Source: an uncultured Solobacterium sp.
GTDB lineage: Bacteria; Bacillota_I; Bacilli_A; Erysipelotrichales; Erysipelotrichaceae
Length of the DNA: 9,701 nucleotides
Direction: 5' to 3'
NCBI GenBank assembly: GCA_938041275.1
Contig: CALISH010000114.1
Span: 1-9,701 of the forward strand
The position numbers and the translations under genes are program-made. Shown in pieces: positions 1 through 5,609 of the stretch (its first letter is position 1; every line of letters starts with the position of its first letter). The notes under the pieces are model-generated. The model worked only from the letters and a program-made list of their open reading frames with translations. It made no database searches and was not told where the DNA came from.

Positions 1-411
1 TTAGGATATATCATCCGCACTTTATATAGTGCCGGTTGTGATGGATTAATTCTACCTAGACATGATTGGTCAAGTGCGGAGAGCACAATTGCCAAATCCA
101 GTGCGGGTGCGTTTGAATACATGAATATTGTCATGTCGGATGATTTACTACAGTTAGTAAAAGACATTAAAAAACAAGGTGTTAAAACCTACGCAGCAAT
201 GCGTAAAGACGCTATTACGTATCTAGAAGCCGACTATCGTAAGCCTAGTTTAATAGCCATCGGTGGTGAAATGAGAGGACTATCATCTGCTGTGCGAAAT
301 GAGATTGAACAAAATATCTATATTCCATACGCAAATGATTTCCGCAATGCGTTAAACGCAGCCAGTGCTGCTGCTGTATTATCCTTTGAAGTATATCGGC
401 AAAGACGATAA
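1..411 (+). CDS. SpoU/TrmH-family RNA 2'-O-methyltransferase, C-terminal part (5' end outside window)
   Basis: The reading frame is open from base 1, so the ATG at 121 is internal and 136 C-terminal residues are visible. SpoU enzymes are SPOUT trefoil-knot proteins that use S-adenosylmethionine to methylate a ribose 2'-OH in rRNA or tRNA. Motif 1 is entered late (LGYIIRT at residues 1-7; the usual preceding Asn is off the window). Next comes the SAGA/E segment (35-39), then motif 2 (GGEMRGL, 88-94), and motif 3 near IPYANDFRNALNAAS (108-122), ending YRQRR. Motif 3 reads ALN where most family members have SLN, so this is a divergent branch and the target nucleotide cannot be assigned. The gene ends at TAA with a terminator directly behind it, so it is the last gene of its operon. 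The family call is secure; the substrate is unknown. Confidence 0.85.
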   Translation, partial: LGYIIRTLYSAGCDGLILPRHDWSSAESTIAKSSAGAFEYMNIVMSDDLLQLVKDIKKQGVKTYAAMRKDAITYLEADYRKPSLIAIGGEMRGLSSAVRNEIEQNIYIPYANDFRNALNAASAAAVLSFEVYRQRR

Positions 412-414
412 GTA

Positions 415-437
415 CCCGAAGAAATTCGGGTTTTCAT
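415..437 (+). terminator. Intrinsic terminator after the partial SpoU methyltransferase
   Basis: A 6-bp stem CCCGAA/TTCGGG (415-420/425-430) encloses a GAAA tetraloop, and TTTTCATT follows. It starts 4 nt after the stop codon, a classic Rho-independent arrangement. It separates the upstream operon from the methyltransferase at 480. Confidence 0.85.
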
Positions 438-445
438 TTGAACTA

Positions 446-470
446 TGATAGAATAAAACACAATAAGGGA
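446..470 (+). promoter_or_regulatory. Extended -10 promoter and ribosome binding site for the class I methyltransferase
   Basis: An extended -10 element TGaTAGAAT lies at 446-454, directly downstream of the terminator, with no good -35 (only TTCGGG at 425-430, 18 bp away). The predicted start of transcription is near 461, giving a leader of about 19 nt. AAGGGA at 465-470 is the ribosome binding site, 9 nt before the ATG at 480. This placement argues against the TTG at 438, which would lie upstream of the transcript start. Confidence 0.5.
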
Positions 471-479
471 TTAAGAGAC

Positions 480-1232
480 ATGCCTGCAATACAAGAAAAG
501 ATTATCCAATATTGGACCAAGCGTGCGGATAGTTATTCCGTTGAAAATAATGAAGAACTAGCAGGAACATCTACTATTACCTGGCTAAGTGAACTAACAA
601 GCCATTTTCCAAGGAAGAAAGACCTAAAGATATTAGATATCGGTACTGGTCCAGGGTTTATGGCAATTCTTCTCAGTCGAGCAGGTTATCAGGTAACAGG
701 TATCGACTGTACTGAAGAGATGTTAAAACAAGCTCATGAAAATGCTAGAAAGTATCATTTATCCATTCGTCTTCTCAAACAACCAGCAGAACATTTAGAG
801 TTTGAAGATAATTCCGTTGATGTGATTATCAACCGTAATCTTACATGGAATTTAGAGAATCCTACATCTGCCTATCAAGAGTGGTATCGTGTACTAAAAC
901 CATCAGGAAAACTCATTGTTTTCGATGCGAATTGGTATCACTACTTATTCTCTGAAGAGTTACGCAAAGCGTATGAAGAAGACCGTCAAAATGTAAAGCG
1001 TGCGCATCTGTATGACCATAATATTGGCGAAAACTTTGACCAGATGGAGCGTATTGCAGAACAATTACCGATGACCCTAACAGATAGACCATCATGGGAT
1101 CGAGTAGAACTAGAGAAAATTGGCTTTCAAAATATTCAAATTGATACGGAAGTATACCAAAGGGTATGGACGCAAGAGGAGAAAATTAATTACGCTTCTA
1201 CTCCTCTGTTTGAAATCGTCGCTACCAAATAG
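480..1232 (+). CDS. Class I SAM-dependent methyltransferase (UbiE/Methyltransf_11 type)
   Basis: This 250-residue cytosolic protein has a Rossmann-type S-adenosylmethionine domain. Motif I is ILDIGTGPG (residues 51-59) and the acidic residue ending strand 2 is in GIDCTEEML (74-82). The post-motif segment NSVDVIINRN (111-120) is followed by a WNLENP stretch and RVLKPSGKLIVFDANWYHYLF, which resembles a Bacillota subfamily with a conserved DANWY-type segment. The N-terminal KIIQYWTKRADSY helix is typical of small-molecule methyltransferases. The substrate is not known. The start at 480 is preferred over TTG 438 because AAGGGA lies 9 nt upstream and 438 abuts the previous terminator. It is probably monocistronic or reads into the RlmP-like gene 18 nt downstream, which also has its own promoter. 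Confidence 0.85.
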   Translation: MPAIQEKIIQYWTKRADSYSVENNEELAGTSTITWLSELTSHFPRKKDLKILDIGTGPGFMAILLSRAGYQVTGIDCTEEMLKQAHENARKYHLSIRLLKQPAEHLEFEDNSVDVIINRNLTWNLENPTSAYQEWYRVLKPSGKLIVFDANWYHYLFSEELRKAYEEDRQNVKRAHLYDHNIGENFDQMERIAEQLPMTLTDRPSWDRVELEKIGFQNIQIDTEVYQRVWTQEEKINYASTPLFEIVATK

Positions 1233-1235
1233 ATG

Positions 1236-1250
1236 TGATATGATATGACT
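1236..1250 (+). promoter_or_regulatory. Extended -10 promoter predicted to give a leaderless mRNA for the SpoU methyltransferase
   Basis: TGaTATGAT (1236-1244) is an extended -10 element overlapping the end of the intergenic gap. Six nucleotides separate it from ATG 1251, so transcription would start at or beside the A of that ATG. No Shine-Dalgarno sequence is visible upstream. A -35 at the right distance is weak (TCGTCG), while TTGAAA at 1210-1215 is 23 bp away and too far. The geometry matches the promoter at 7030-7035. Confidence 0.5.
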
Positions 1251-1982
1251 ATGGAAAAGATAAGTTCATTACAGAATGCAAAAATAAAAAACTGGACACT
1301 ACTACATAAGAAAAAATATCGTGATGAAACAGGTTTATTTCTTGTGGAGGGAGAACATCTCATTGGTGAAGCTTTAGCGGCCAATGCCGTAGAAACCATT
1401 GTGACGGATACAACTTCACCATTTGATTTTGAACATGTAGTAGAAGTGACGCAAGCCATCATGACGAAGCTATCTGAGAATGTTTCAAATGTGCATTATA
1501 TTGCGGTGTGTCGTCAACGTAAGTTAGATATTACAAAGCAAAATCGTCTATTATTACTGGATGGCATTCAGGATCCTGGTAATCTTGGTACGCTTATCCG
1601 TACCGCAATTTCATTTGGCTTTGATGGTGTGTATTGTTCAACTGAGACTTGTGACCTTTATAACGATAAAGCAATTCGTTCTACCCAAGGTGCTTTATTC
1701 CATATTCCTGTTGTACGCAAAGACTTCTCTACTCTCATTCCTGCATTACAAAGTCAGGGTGTAAAAGTCATTGCGACTTCCTTGCAGGAATCTATGACAA
1801 TGCGTGACATACCTGTTACAGAATGTATGGCATTTGTGATGGGAAATGAAGGACAAGGTGTTCATCAAGATATCATTGTGCAAGCTGACTATCGTGTACG
1901 CATTGAGATGGAAGGATTTGAGTCTTTAAATGTAGCAGTGGCAGGTGGAATTATTATGTATCATTATCGGAGTGGCAAATGA
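1251..1982 (+). CDS. SpoU/TrmH-family 23S rRNA 2'-O-methyltransferase, YsgA/RlmP-like
   Basis: This 243-residue SPOUT methyltransferase has all three SpoU motifs: DPGNLGTLIRTA (108-119, with Asn111 and Arg117), MGNEGQG (197-203) and the ESLNVAVAGG segment (224-233). The N-terminal part carries the substrate-binding domain; NAKIKNW...LH.KK.R and FLVEGEHL (30-37) closely recall B. subtilis YsgA (RlmP), which makes Gm2553 in the 23S rRNA A-loop. That match is from memory, so no symbol is assigned. The start is taken at ATG 1251, not ATG 1245, because 1245 directly abuts the -10 hexamer and could not be translated from that promoter; neither start has a Shine-Dalgarno site. The stop overlaps the next start as ATGA, indicating translational coupling. 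It belongs to a different SpoU branch from the fragment at 1-411. Confidence 0.88.
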   Translation: MEKISSLQNAKIKNWTLLHKKKYRDETGLFLVEGEHLIGEALAANAVETIVTDTTSPFDFEHVVEVTQAIMTKLSENVSNVHYIAVCRQRKLDITKQNRLLLLDGIQDPGNLGTLIRTAISFGFDGVYCSTETCDLYNDKAIRSTQGALFHIPVVRKDFSTLIPALQSQGVKVIATSLQESMTMRDIPVTECMAFVMGNEGQGVHQDIIVQADYRVRIEMEGFESLNVAVAGGIIMYHYRSGK

Positions 1983-2386
1983 GTCAAAAGAAGAATCTAG
2001 ATTATTCTTTGAAAGAGTTACAACCATCCCAGTTTTATATTTCGCAAGCGAAACTATCGAACATTCAAGCATGGTTTTGTAAAGGTGATTTATCAAACTT
2101 TGAACCTTTACCTGTAAAGGTGTTGGATGGTATCCCAATCTTAACGGATGGACATACAAGGGCAGTCGCAGCAATACTTGCAGGCTTAGAATCGGTACCA
2201 TTAGTCTATGAAGAAGATGAACTGGATTGGAATCTATATCATTATTGTGTAGAACAATGTAATCAAAAGGGAATTCATTCTCCATATGATTTGGTTGATC
2301 GAGTGATTTCTGCTCATGAATATGAAGAAAAGTGGATTAACTGGTGTCAACAAATATCCAGTAAGTTACAACAGAATCAAAAGTAA
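1979..2386 (+). CDS. ParB/sulfiredoxin-fold protein of unknown function
   Basis: This 135-residue protein carries the ParB-N/Srx-like core: LPVKVLDGIPILTDGHTRA (44-62), in which the G-H-x-R signature replaces the GERR-type box of ParB, followed by an alpha-helical stretch and VPLVYEEDELDW (73-84). The C-terminal half (DLVDRVISAHEYEEKWINWC) is helical. Many Bacillota have short stand-alone proteins like this. It lacks the HTH and CTP-clamp regions of chromosome-partition ParB, so a partition role is unlikely, and whether it binds or hydrolyses a nucleotide is unknown. It starts in an ATGA overlap with the rRNA methyltransferase and has GGAG (1969-1972) 6 nt upstream. The coupling hints at related work or simple co-expression. 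A bidirectional terminator follows immediately. Confidence 0.7.
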   Translation: MSQKKNLDYSLKELQPSQFYISQAKLSNIQAWFCKGDLSNFEPLPVKVLDGIPILTDGHTRAVAAILAGLESVPLVYEEDELDWNLYHYCVEQCNQKGIHSPYDLVDRVISAHEYEEKWINWCQQISSKLQQNQK

Positions 2387-2414
2387 AAGGCACATCAATC
2401 GATATGCCTTTTTT
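2385..2414. terminator. Bidirectional terminator between convergent genes
   Basis: The stem is AAAAGGCA (2385-2392) with TGCCTTTT (2405-2412) around a 12-nt loop. On the plus strand it ends in a run of T (2409-2414). On the minus strand the same stem is followed by TTTTA. It therefore can stop both the ParB-like transcript and adhE, whose stop codons flank it. Confidence 0.85.
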
Positions 2415-2416
2415 GA

Positions 2417-5086
2417 TTAGTGCTGTTCGTAATGAATTTCTGTTCCTTCGTAAGCTGCACGCATTAATTCGATCATATCCTTGATCATTGGAACACGTGG
2501 GTTCGCTGGGGAACACTGGTCTTCGTATGAAAGGTAAGCTAACTTCTCTAAGTTTTCTTCCCATTCCTTCTTGTCAACATTCTGTGACTTGAAGTTCATT
2601 GCCATACCAACTTCAATACCTAAATCGTGAACTGCCTTGGCAAACTTTTCAACACCTTCTTGAACTGTGTTGAACTTGAGACCGATAGCGTGTGCTAATT
2701 GGCAGTAACGTTCATCAGCGTTGTAGTATTGGTACTTAGGCCATAGACCTGGTTTTTCTGGTTTTGTGCCGTTGTAACGGATGACGTATGGTAATAATGT
2801 ACCGCAAGTACGTCCGTGTACTGTATGGAATTCAGCACCGATCTTATGAGCCATAGAGTGGCACATACCTAAGTAAGCGTTAGCGAATGCCATACCAGCC
2901 ATTGTGGAAGCGTTATGCATCTTCTCACGAGCTTCTTCATCCTTAGCACCATAGTGTACAGCTCTTGGTAAGTATTCGAATACCATCTGTACTGCCTTTA
3001 ATGCAAGAGCGTCTGTGTAGTCAGTAGCCATTACAGATACGTATGCTTCACATGCGTGTGTTAATACGTCCATACCGGAGTCAGCTGTAACCTGTGCAGG
3101 TAAGCTCATTACAAGTGCTGGGTCAACGATTGCGACTGTTGGAGTTAATGAGTAGTCAGCTAATGGATACTTGAGTTTGTTTACTTTATCCGTGATAACT
3201 GCGAATGGTGATACTTCAGAACCTGTACCTGATGTAGTAGGAATACATACTAAGTGAGACTTCTTACCTAATTCAGGATACTGGAATGCACGCTTACGAA
3301 TATCCATGAACTTCTGCTTCAAGTCAGCGAAGTCAACTTCTGGATGTTCGTAGAATAACCACATACCCTTAGCAGCGTCCATTGAGGAACCACCACCTAA
3401 AGCTATGATTGTGTCTGGCTTGAAGGCTTGCATTAATTCCCAACCCTTCTTAACTGTCTGTAAGGATGGATCTGGTTCAACGTCGCAGAACAATTGAACT
3501 TGTACCTTATTCTTACGAGCTGCTAATTGTTCTGTAATTCTTGATACATAACCTAAATCAACCATTGTGCGGTCTGTAACGATGAATGCACGATTGATTT
3601 CACGCATGTCACGTAAGTATGTGATGGAATTTTGTTCAATATAAATCTTGCTTGGAATCTTGAACCACTGCATTGTATTTCTCCTTTTACCTATCTTCTT
3701 GATGTTAATCAAATTAATTGCACTAACGTTACCAGATACTGAGTTATGACCATAAGATCCACAACCAAGTGTTAATGATGGAATAAAGGAGTTATAAATA
3801 TTACCGATACCACCGAATGTAGTAGGGGAGTTCCAAATTAAACGACAAGCCTTGATGCGTTCGCCAAACTTCTTTGCTAATTCTGCGGAACGTGTATGAA
3901 TCGCAGCTGTATGTCCAACACCGTTTAACATTACAGTAGCTTCTGCTTTATCAAATCCATCTTCAACAGAACTTGCTTTTTCCATTGCGAGTACAGGTGA
4001 TAGTTTTTCACGTGATAGTGGTTCTTCAACACCTGGCTTTTCTAATTCAGCAATCAGGATAGATGTTTGAGGATCTACTTTGAAACCTGCTTGTTCAGCG
4101 ATCCAAGCAGCTGGCTTACCAGCAACCGCACCATTTAACTTTGCGTTTTCTACGCCCTTGGAGTGTGCTGTATATCCAAACATAAATGTTTCAAGTAACT
4201 TTTTTTCTTTTGGTGAGCAGAAGTGTACATTATAGTGTTTGAATTCTGCCTTAACATCATCGTAAATATTTTCGTCAACGATAACTGTCTGTTCACTTGC
4301 ACAAATCATACCGTTATCAAATGCCTTGGACATTGCGATATCGTTAACTGCTTGCTTGATATCTGCAGTGGTTTCGATATATGCAGGAGCGTTACCAGCA
4401 CCTACACCCAATGCAGGCTTACCACAGCTGTAAGCTGCCTTAACCATGGCGTTACCACCAGTTGCAAGAATTGTAGATACACCTGGATGATTCATAAGTG
4501 CACTTGTTGCGTCCATAGATGGATGTTCAATCCACTGGATGCAGTTTTCAGGAGCACCAGCCTTTAAAGCTGCTTCATATACAATGCGTGCTGCTTCAGA
4601 TGAACACTTCTGTGCATTTGGATGGAATGCAAAGATGATAGGGTTTCTTGTCTTTAATGCAAGTAAACTCTTGAAGATTGCTGTTGAAGTAGGGTTTGTT
4701 ACTGGTGTTAAACCTGCAACAACACCAACTGGTTCTGCTACTTCTGTGATACCTGTAACAGGGTCTTCACTAATGATACCAACTGTCTTTAGATCACGTA
4801 GGTAGTTCACCATGTATTCGCAAGCAAATAAGTTCTTTGTTGCTTTATCTTCAAATACACCACGTCCTGTTTCATCGACTGCCATCTTAGCTAATGTACC
4901 GTGTTGGTCGAGTGCTGCTACTGTACACTTTGCTACGATATAGTCGATTTTTTCTTGGTCAAATGATGCAAAGTCATTTAGTGCCTTTAATGCAAGGGCA
5001 ACTTTATCGTCTACTTCTTTGACACGAACTTCCACAGGGGCTGTATTTACTTTTGTTTCTTTAGTTTCTTTCTTTTTGACTGCCAT
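2417..5086 (-). CDS. adhE: Bifunctional acetaldehyde-CoA/alcohol dehydrogenase AdhE
   Basis: This 889-residue fermentative enzyme converts acetyl-CoA to acetaldehyde and then ethanol, oxidising two NADH; family members form cytosolic spirosome filaments. The N-terminal CoA-acylating aldehyde dehydrogenase domain (about 25-450) has catalytic Cys262 in NGMICASEQ and a nucleotide-binding GVGAGNAP (227-234). The linker NLINIKKIGKRRNTMQWFK (458-476) resembles that of E. coli AdhE. The iron-dependent alcohol dehydrogenase domain (about 475-889) has GGGSSMDAAK (564-573) and predicted Fe ligands Asp673, His677, His743 and His757. The start is set at 5086, not further upstream, because GGAGG lies 8 nt before it and a plausible promoter and Rex-type operator occupy the longer extension. 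The first 25 residues are a Lys/Glu-rich tail. An internal ribosome binding site precedes Met472. Expression is probably tied to NADH through Rex. Confidence 0.97.
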   Translation of the reverse strand: MAVKKKETKETKVNTAPVEVRVKEVDDKVALALKALNDFASFDQEKIDYIVAKCTVAALDQHGTLAKMAVDETGRGVFEDKATKNLFACEYMVNYLRDLKTVGIISEDPVTGITEVAEPVGVVAGLTPVTNPTSTAIFKSLLALKTRNPIIFAFHPNAQKCSSEAARIVYEAALKAGAPENCIQWIEHPSMDATSALMNHPGVSTILATGGNAMVKAAYSCGKPALGVGAGNAPAYIETTADIKQAVNDIAMSKAFDNGMICASEQTVIVDENIYDDVKAEFKHYNVHFCSPKEKKLLETFMFGYTAHSKGVENAKLNGAVAGKPAAWIAEQAGFKVDPQTSILIAELEKPGVEEPLSREKLSPVLAMEKASSVEDGFDKAEATVMLNGVGHTAAIHTRSAELAKKFGERIKACRLIWNSPTTFGGIGNIYNSFIPSLTLGCGSYGHNSVSGNVSAINLINIKKIGKRRNTMQWFKIPSKIYIEQNSITYLRDMREINRAFIVTDRTMVDLGYVSRITEQLAARKNKVQVQLFCDVEPDPSLQTVKKGWELMQAFKPDTIIALGGGSSMDAAKGMWLFYEHPEVDFADLKQKFMDIRKRAFQYPELGKKSHLVCIPTTSGTGSEVSPFAVITDKVNKLKYPLADYSLTPTVAIVDPALVMSLPAQVTADSGMDVLTHACEAYVSVMATDYTDALALKAVQMVFEYLPRAVHYGAKDEEAREKMHNASTMAGMAFANAYLGMCHSMAHKIGAEFHTVHGRTCGTLLPYVIRYNGTKPEKPGLWPKYQYYNADERYCQLAHAIGLKFNTVQEGVEKFAKAVHDLGIEVGMAMNFKSQNVDKKEWEENLEKLAYLSYEDQCSPANPRVPMIKDMIELMRAAYEGTEIHYEQH
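3671..3687 (-). promoter_or_regulatory. Internal ribosome binding site and in-frame ATG inside adhE
   Basis: On the coding strand AAAGGAG is followed by a 7-nt spacer and ATG (Met472), in frame, at the junction between the aldehyde and alcohol dehydrogenase domains. Initiation here would give a free 418-residue alcohol dehydrogenase (2417-3673). The codons forming the site are AAA AGG AGA. By my count AGG is used for no other of the roughly 26 arginines of adhE, most of which are CGT. Function is inferred only. Confidence 0.5.
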
Positions 5087-5099
5087 GTCCTTTTCCTCC

Positions 5100-5117
5100 A
5101 TGTGAATTATTTCACGT
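5100..5117. promoter_or_regulatory. Putative Rex operator (NADH/NAD+-responsive) of adhE
   Basis: The inverted repeat GTGAA-TTAT-TTCAC (5102-5115) fully matches the core of the Rex consensus TTGTGAA-N4-TTCACAA; only some outer bases differ. It begins about 1 nt downstream of the predicted adhE transcription start (5116) and ends 15 nt before the start codon. Bound Rex would block initiation until NADH rises. Rex control of adhE is known in many Bacillota. Confidence 0.7.
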
Positions 5118-5122
5118 AAGCA

Positions 5123-5151
5123 AGAATACCACGTTTGCATAATCAAGACAA
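5123..5151 (-). promoter_or_regulatory. adhE promoter
   Basis: On the minus strand the -35 TTGTCT (5146-5151) is followed by a 17-bp spacer and an extended -10 TGgTATTCT (hexamer 5123-5128). Transcription should start near 5116, giving a leader of about 30 nt with GGAGG at 5095-5099. Each hexamer matches consensus at 4 of 6, and the ideal spacing plus the extended TG supports the call. Confidence 0.6.
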
Positions 5152-5174
5152 TAGTAAATGATAAAAAAATCACA

Positions 5175-5188
5175 AGTAATCGCTTACA
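5175..5188 (-). promoter_or_regulatory. Putative cre site (CcpA) upstream of the adhE promoter
   Basis: The minus strand reads TGTAAGCGATTACT, matching 13 of 14 positions of the degenerate CcpA consensus TGWAANCGNTNWCA. Its centre is about 65 bp upstream of the predicted adhE start, beyond the -35, a position compatible with activation as at ackA in Bacillus. Binding is inferred, and no ccpA gene is in the window. Confidence 0.5.
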
Positions 5189-5210
5189 TTTTGAAAATTA
5201 ATATTTTCGA

Positions 5211-5236
5211 AAGAAAAAAGGGCATTTTTAGCCCTT
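5211..5236 (-). terminator. Intrinsic terminator of the acylphosphatase gene
   Basis: On the minus strand AAGGGC (5236-5231), a 7-nt loop and GCCCTT (5223-5218) are followed by TTTTTTC. It lies 19 nt after the acylphosphatase stop, so acyP and adhE, though in the same direction, are separate transcription units. Confidence 0.85.
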
Positions 5237-5255
5237 GGAAAATGATGTATGCATG

Positions 5256-5534
5256 TTAATAATACTGGCAGGAGAATCGTCTTTCATCTGGGATGATAGG
5301 GACAGCTTTACAGGAGTAATCATCAACTTTGATGAAACGACCATCACCCTTGATGATTGTCGCAAGGAATTGATCAATGATATCACTTTCTCCTTGGACA
5401 TAGATTTCTACTAAACCATTATCTAGATTTTTTACACTTCCAGTTAAACCATAGGATTGCGCATGCATCAAAATGAAGTAGCGAAAACCAACACCTTGGA
5501 CTCTTCCTTCCACAAAAATATGATAGCGTACCAT
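5256..5534 (-). CDS. acyP: Acylphosphatase
   Basis: This complete 92-residue small cytosolic enzyme hydrolyses the carboxyl-phosphate bond of acyl phosphates such as acetyl phosphate or carbamoyl phosphate. The first signature is EGRVQGVGFRYF (9-20), in which Arg18 binds phosphate. The second is GSVKNLDNGLVEI (32-44), in which Asn36 positions the catalytic water. Length and motif spacing match the family. The start at 5534 is chosen because GGGAGG (5540-5545) sits 5 nt upstream and a TATAAT lies just before it. Earlier in-frame starts extend through that promoter. It is divergent from the S51-like gene and precedes adhE, from which a terminator separates it. A functional link to acetyl-CoA/acetyl phosphate flux is plausible but not shown. 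Confidence 0.93.
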   Translation of the reverse strand: MVRYHIFVEGRVQGVGFRYFILMHAQSYGLTGSVKNLDNGLVEIYVQGESDIIDQFLATIIKGDGRFIKVDDYSCKAVPIIPDERRFSCQYY

Positions 5535-5552
5535 AATATCCTCCCTACAGTG

Positions 5553-5582
5553 ATTATACAAAATAGATTTTCTGATGAGCAA
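5553..5582 (-). promoter_or_regulatory. acyP promoter
   Basis: On the minus strand a perfect TATAAT (5553-5558) lies 18 bp from a weak -35 TTGCTC (5577-5582). The predicted start near 5546 leaves a leader of only about 12 nt, essentially just the GGGAGG ribosome binding site and its spacer. Confidence 0.6.
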
Positions 5583-5604
5583 GTCATATAATGAATGCAG
5601 GTGA
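5564..5604 (+). promoter_or_regulatory. Promoter and ribosome binding site of the S51-like/acetyltransferase operon
   Basis: A perfect TATAAT (5587-5592) has a poor -35 TAGATT (5564-5569) at 17 bp. The start of transcription is expected near 5599. AGGTGA (5599-5604) then serves as ribosome binding site, with ATG 5610 following. This rules against ATG 5595, which would lie at or before the mRNA start. The promoter interleaves with the divergent acyP promoter. Confidence 0.55.
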
Positions 5605-5609
5605 AAAAC

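Noticed and set aside
438..479. Upstream TTG start for the class I methyltransferase
   Set aside because: It abuts the preceding terminator and lies before the predicted transcript start, while ATG 480 has AAGGGA at good spacing.
4223..4805. Plus-strand open frames opposite adhE
   Set aside because: They have no ribosome binding sites and unusual composition, and lie fully inside a well-supported adhE frame; they are shadows.
5087..5173. Longer N-terminus for AdhE starting at 5173
   Set aside because: The extension runs through the promoter and Rex operator, and GGAGG is placed for the start at 5086.
5170..5175. TTGTGA on the minus strand as a second Rex site upstream of adhE
   Set aside because: Only one half-site is present; the other arm lacks the TTCAC/TCACAA sequence.
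5595..5609. Earlier ATG for the S51-like protein
   Set aside because: It lies 3 nt after the TATAAT box, upstream of the expected transcript start.
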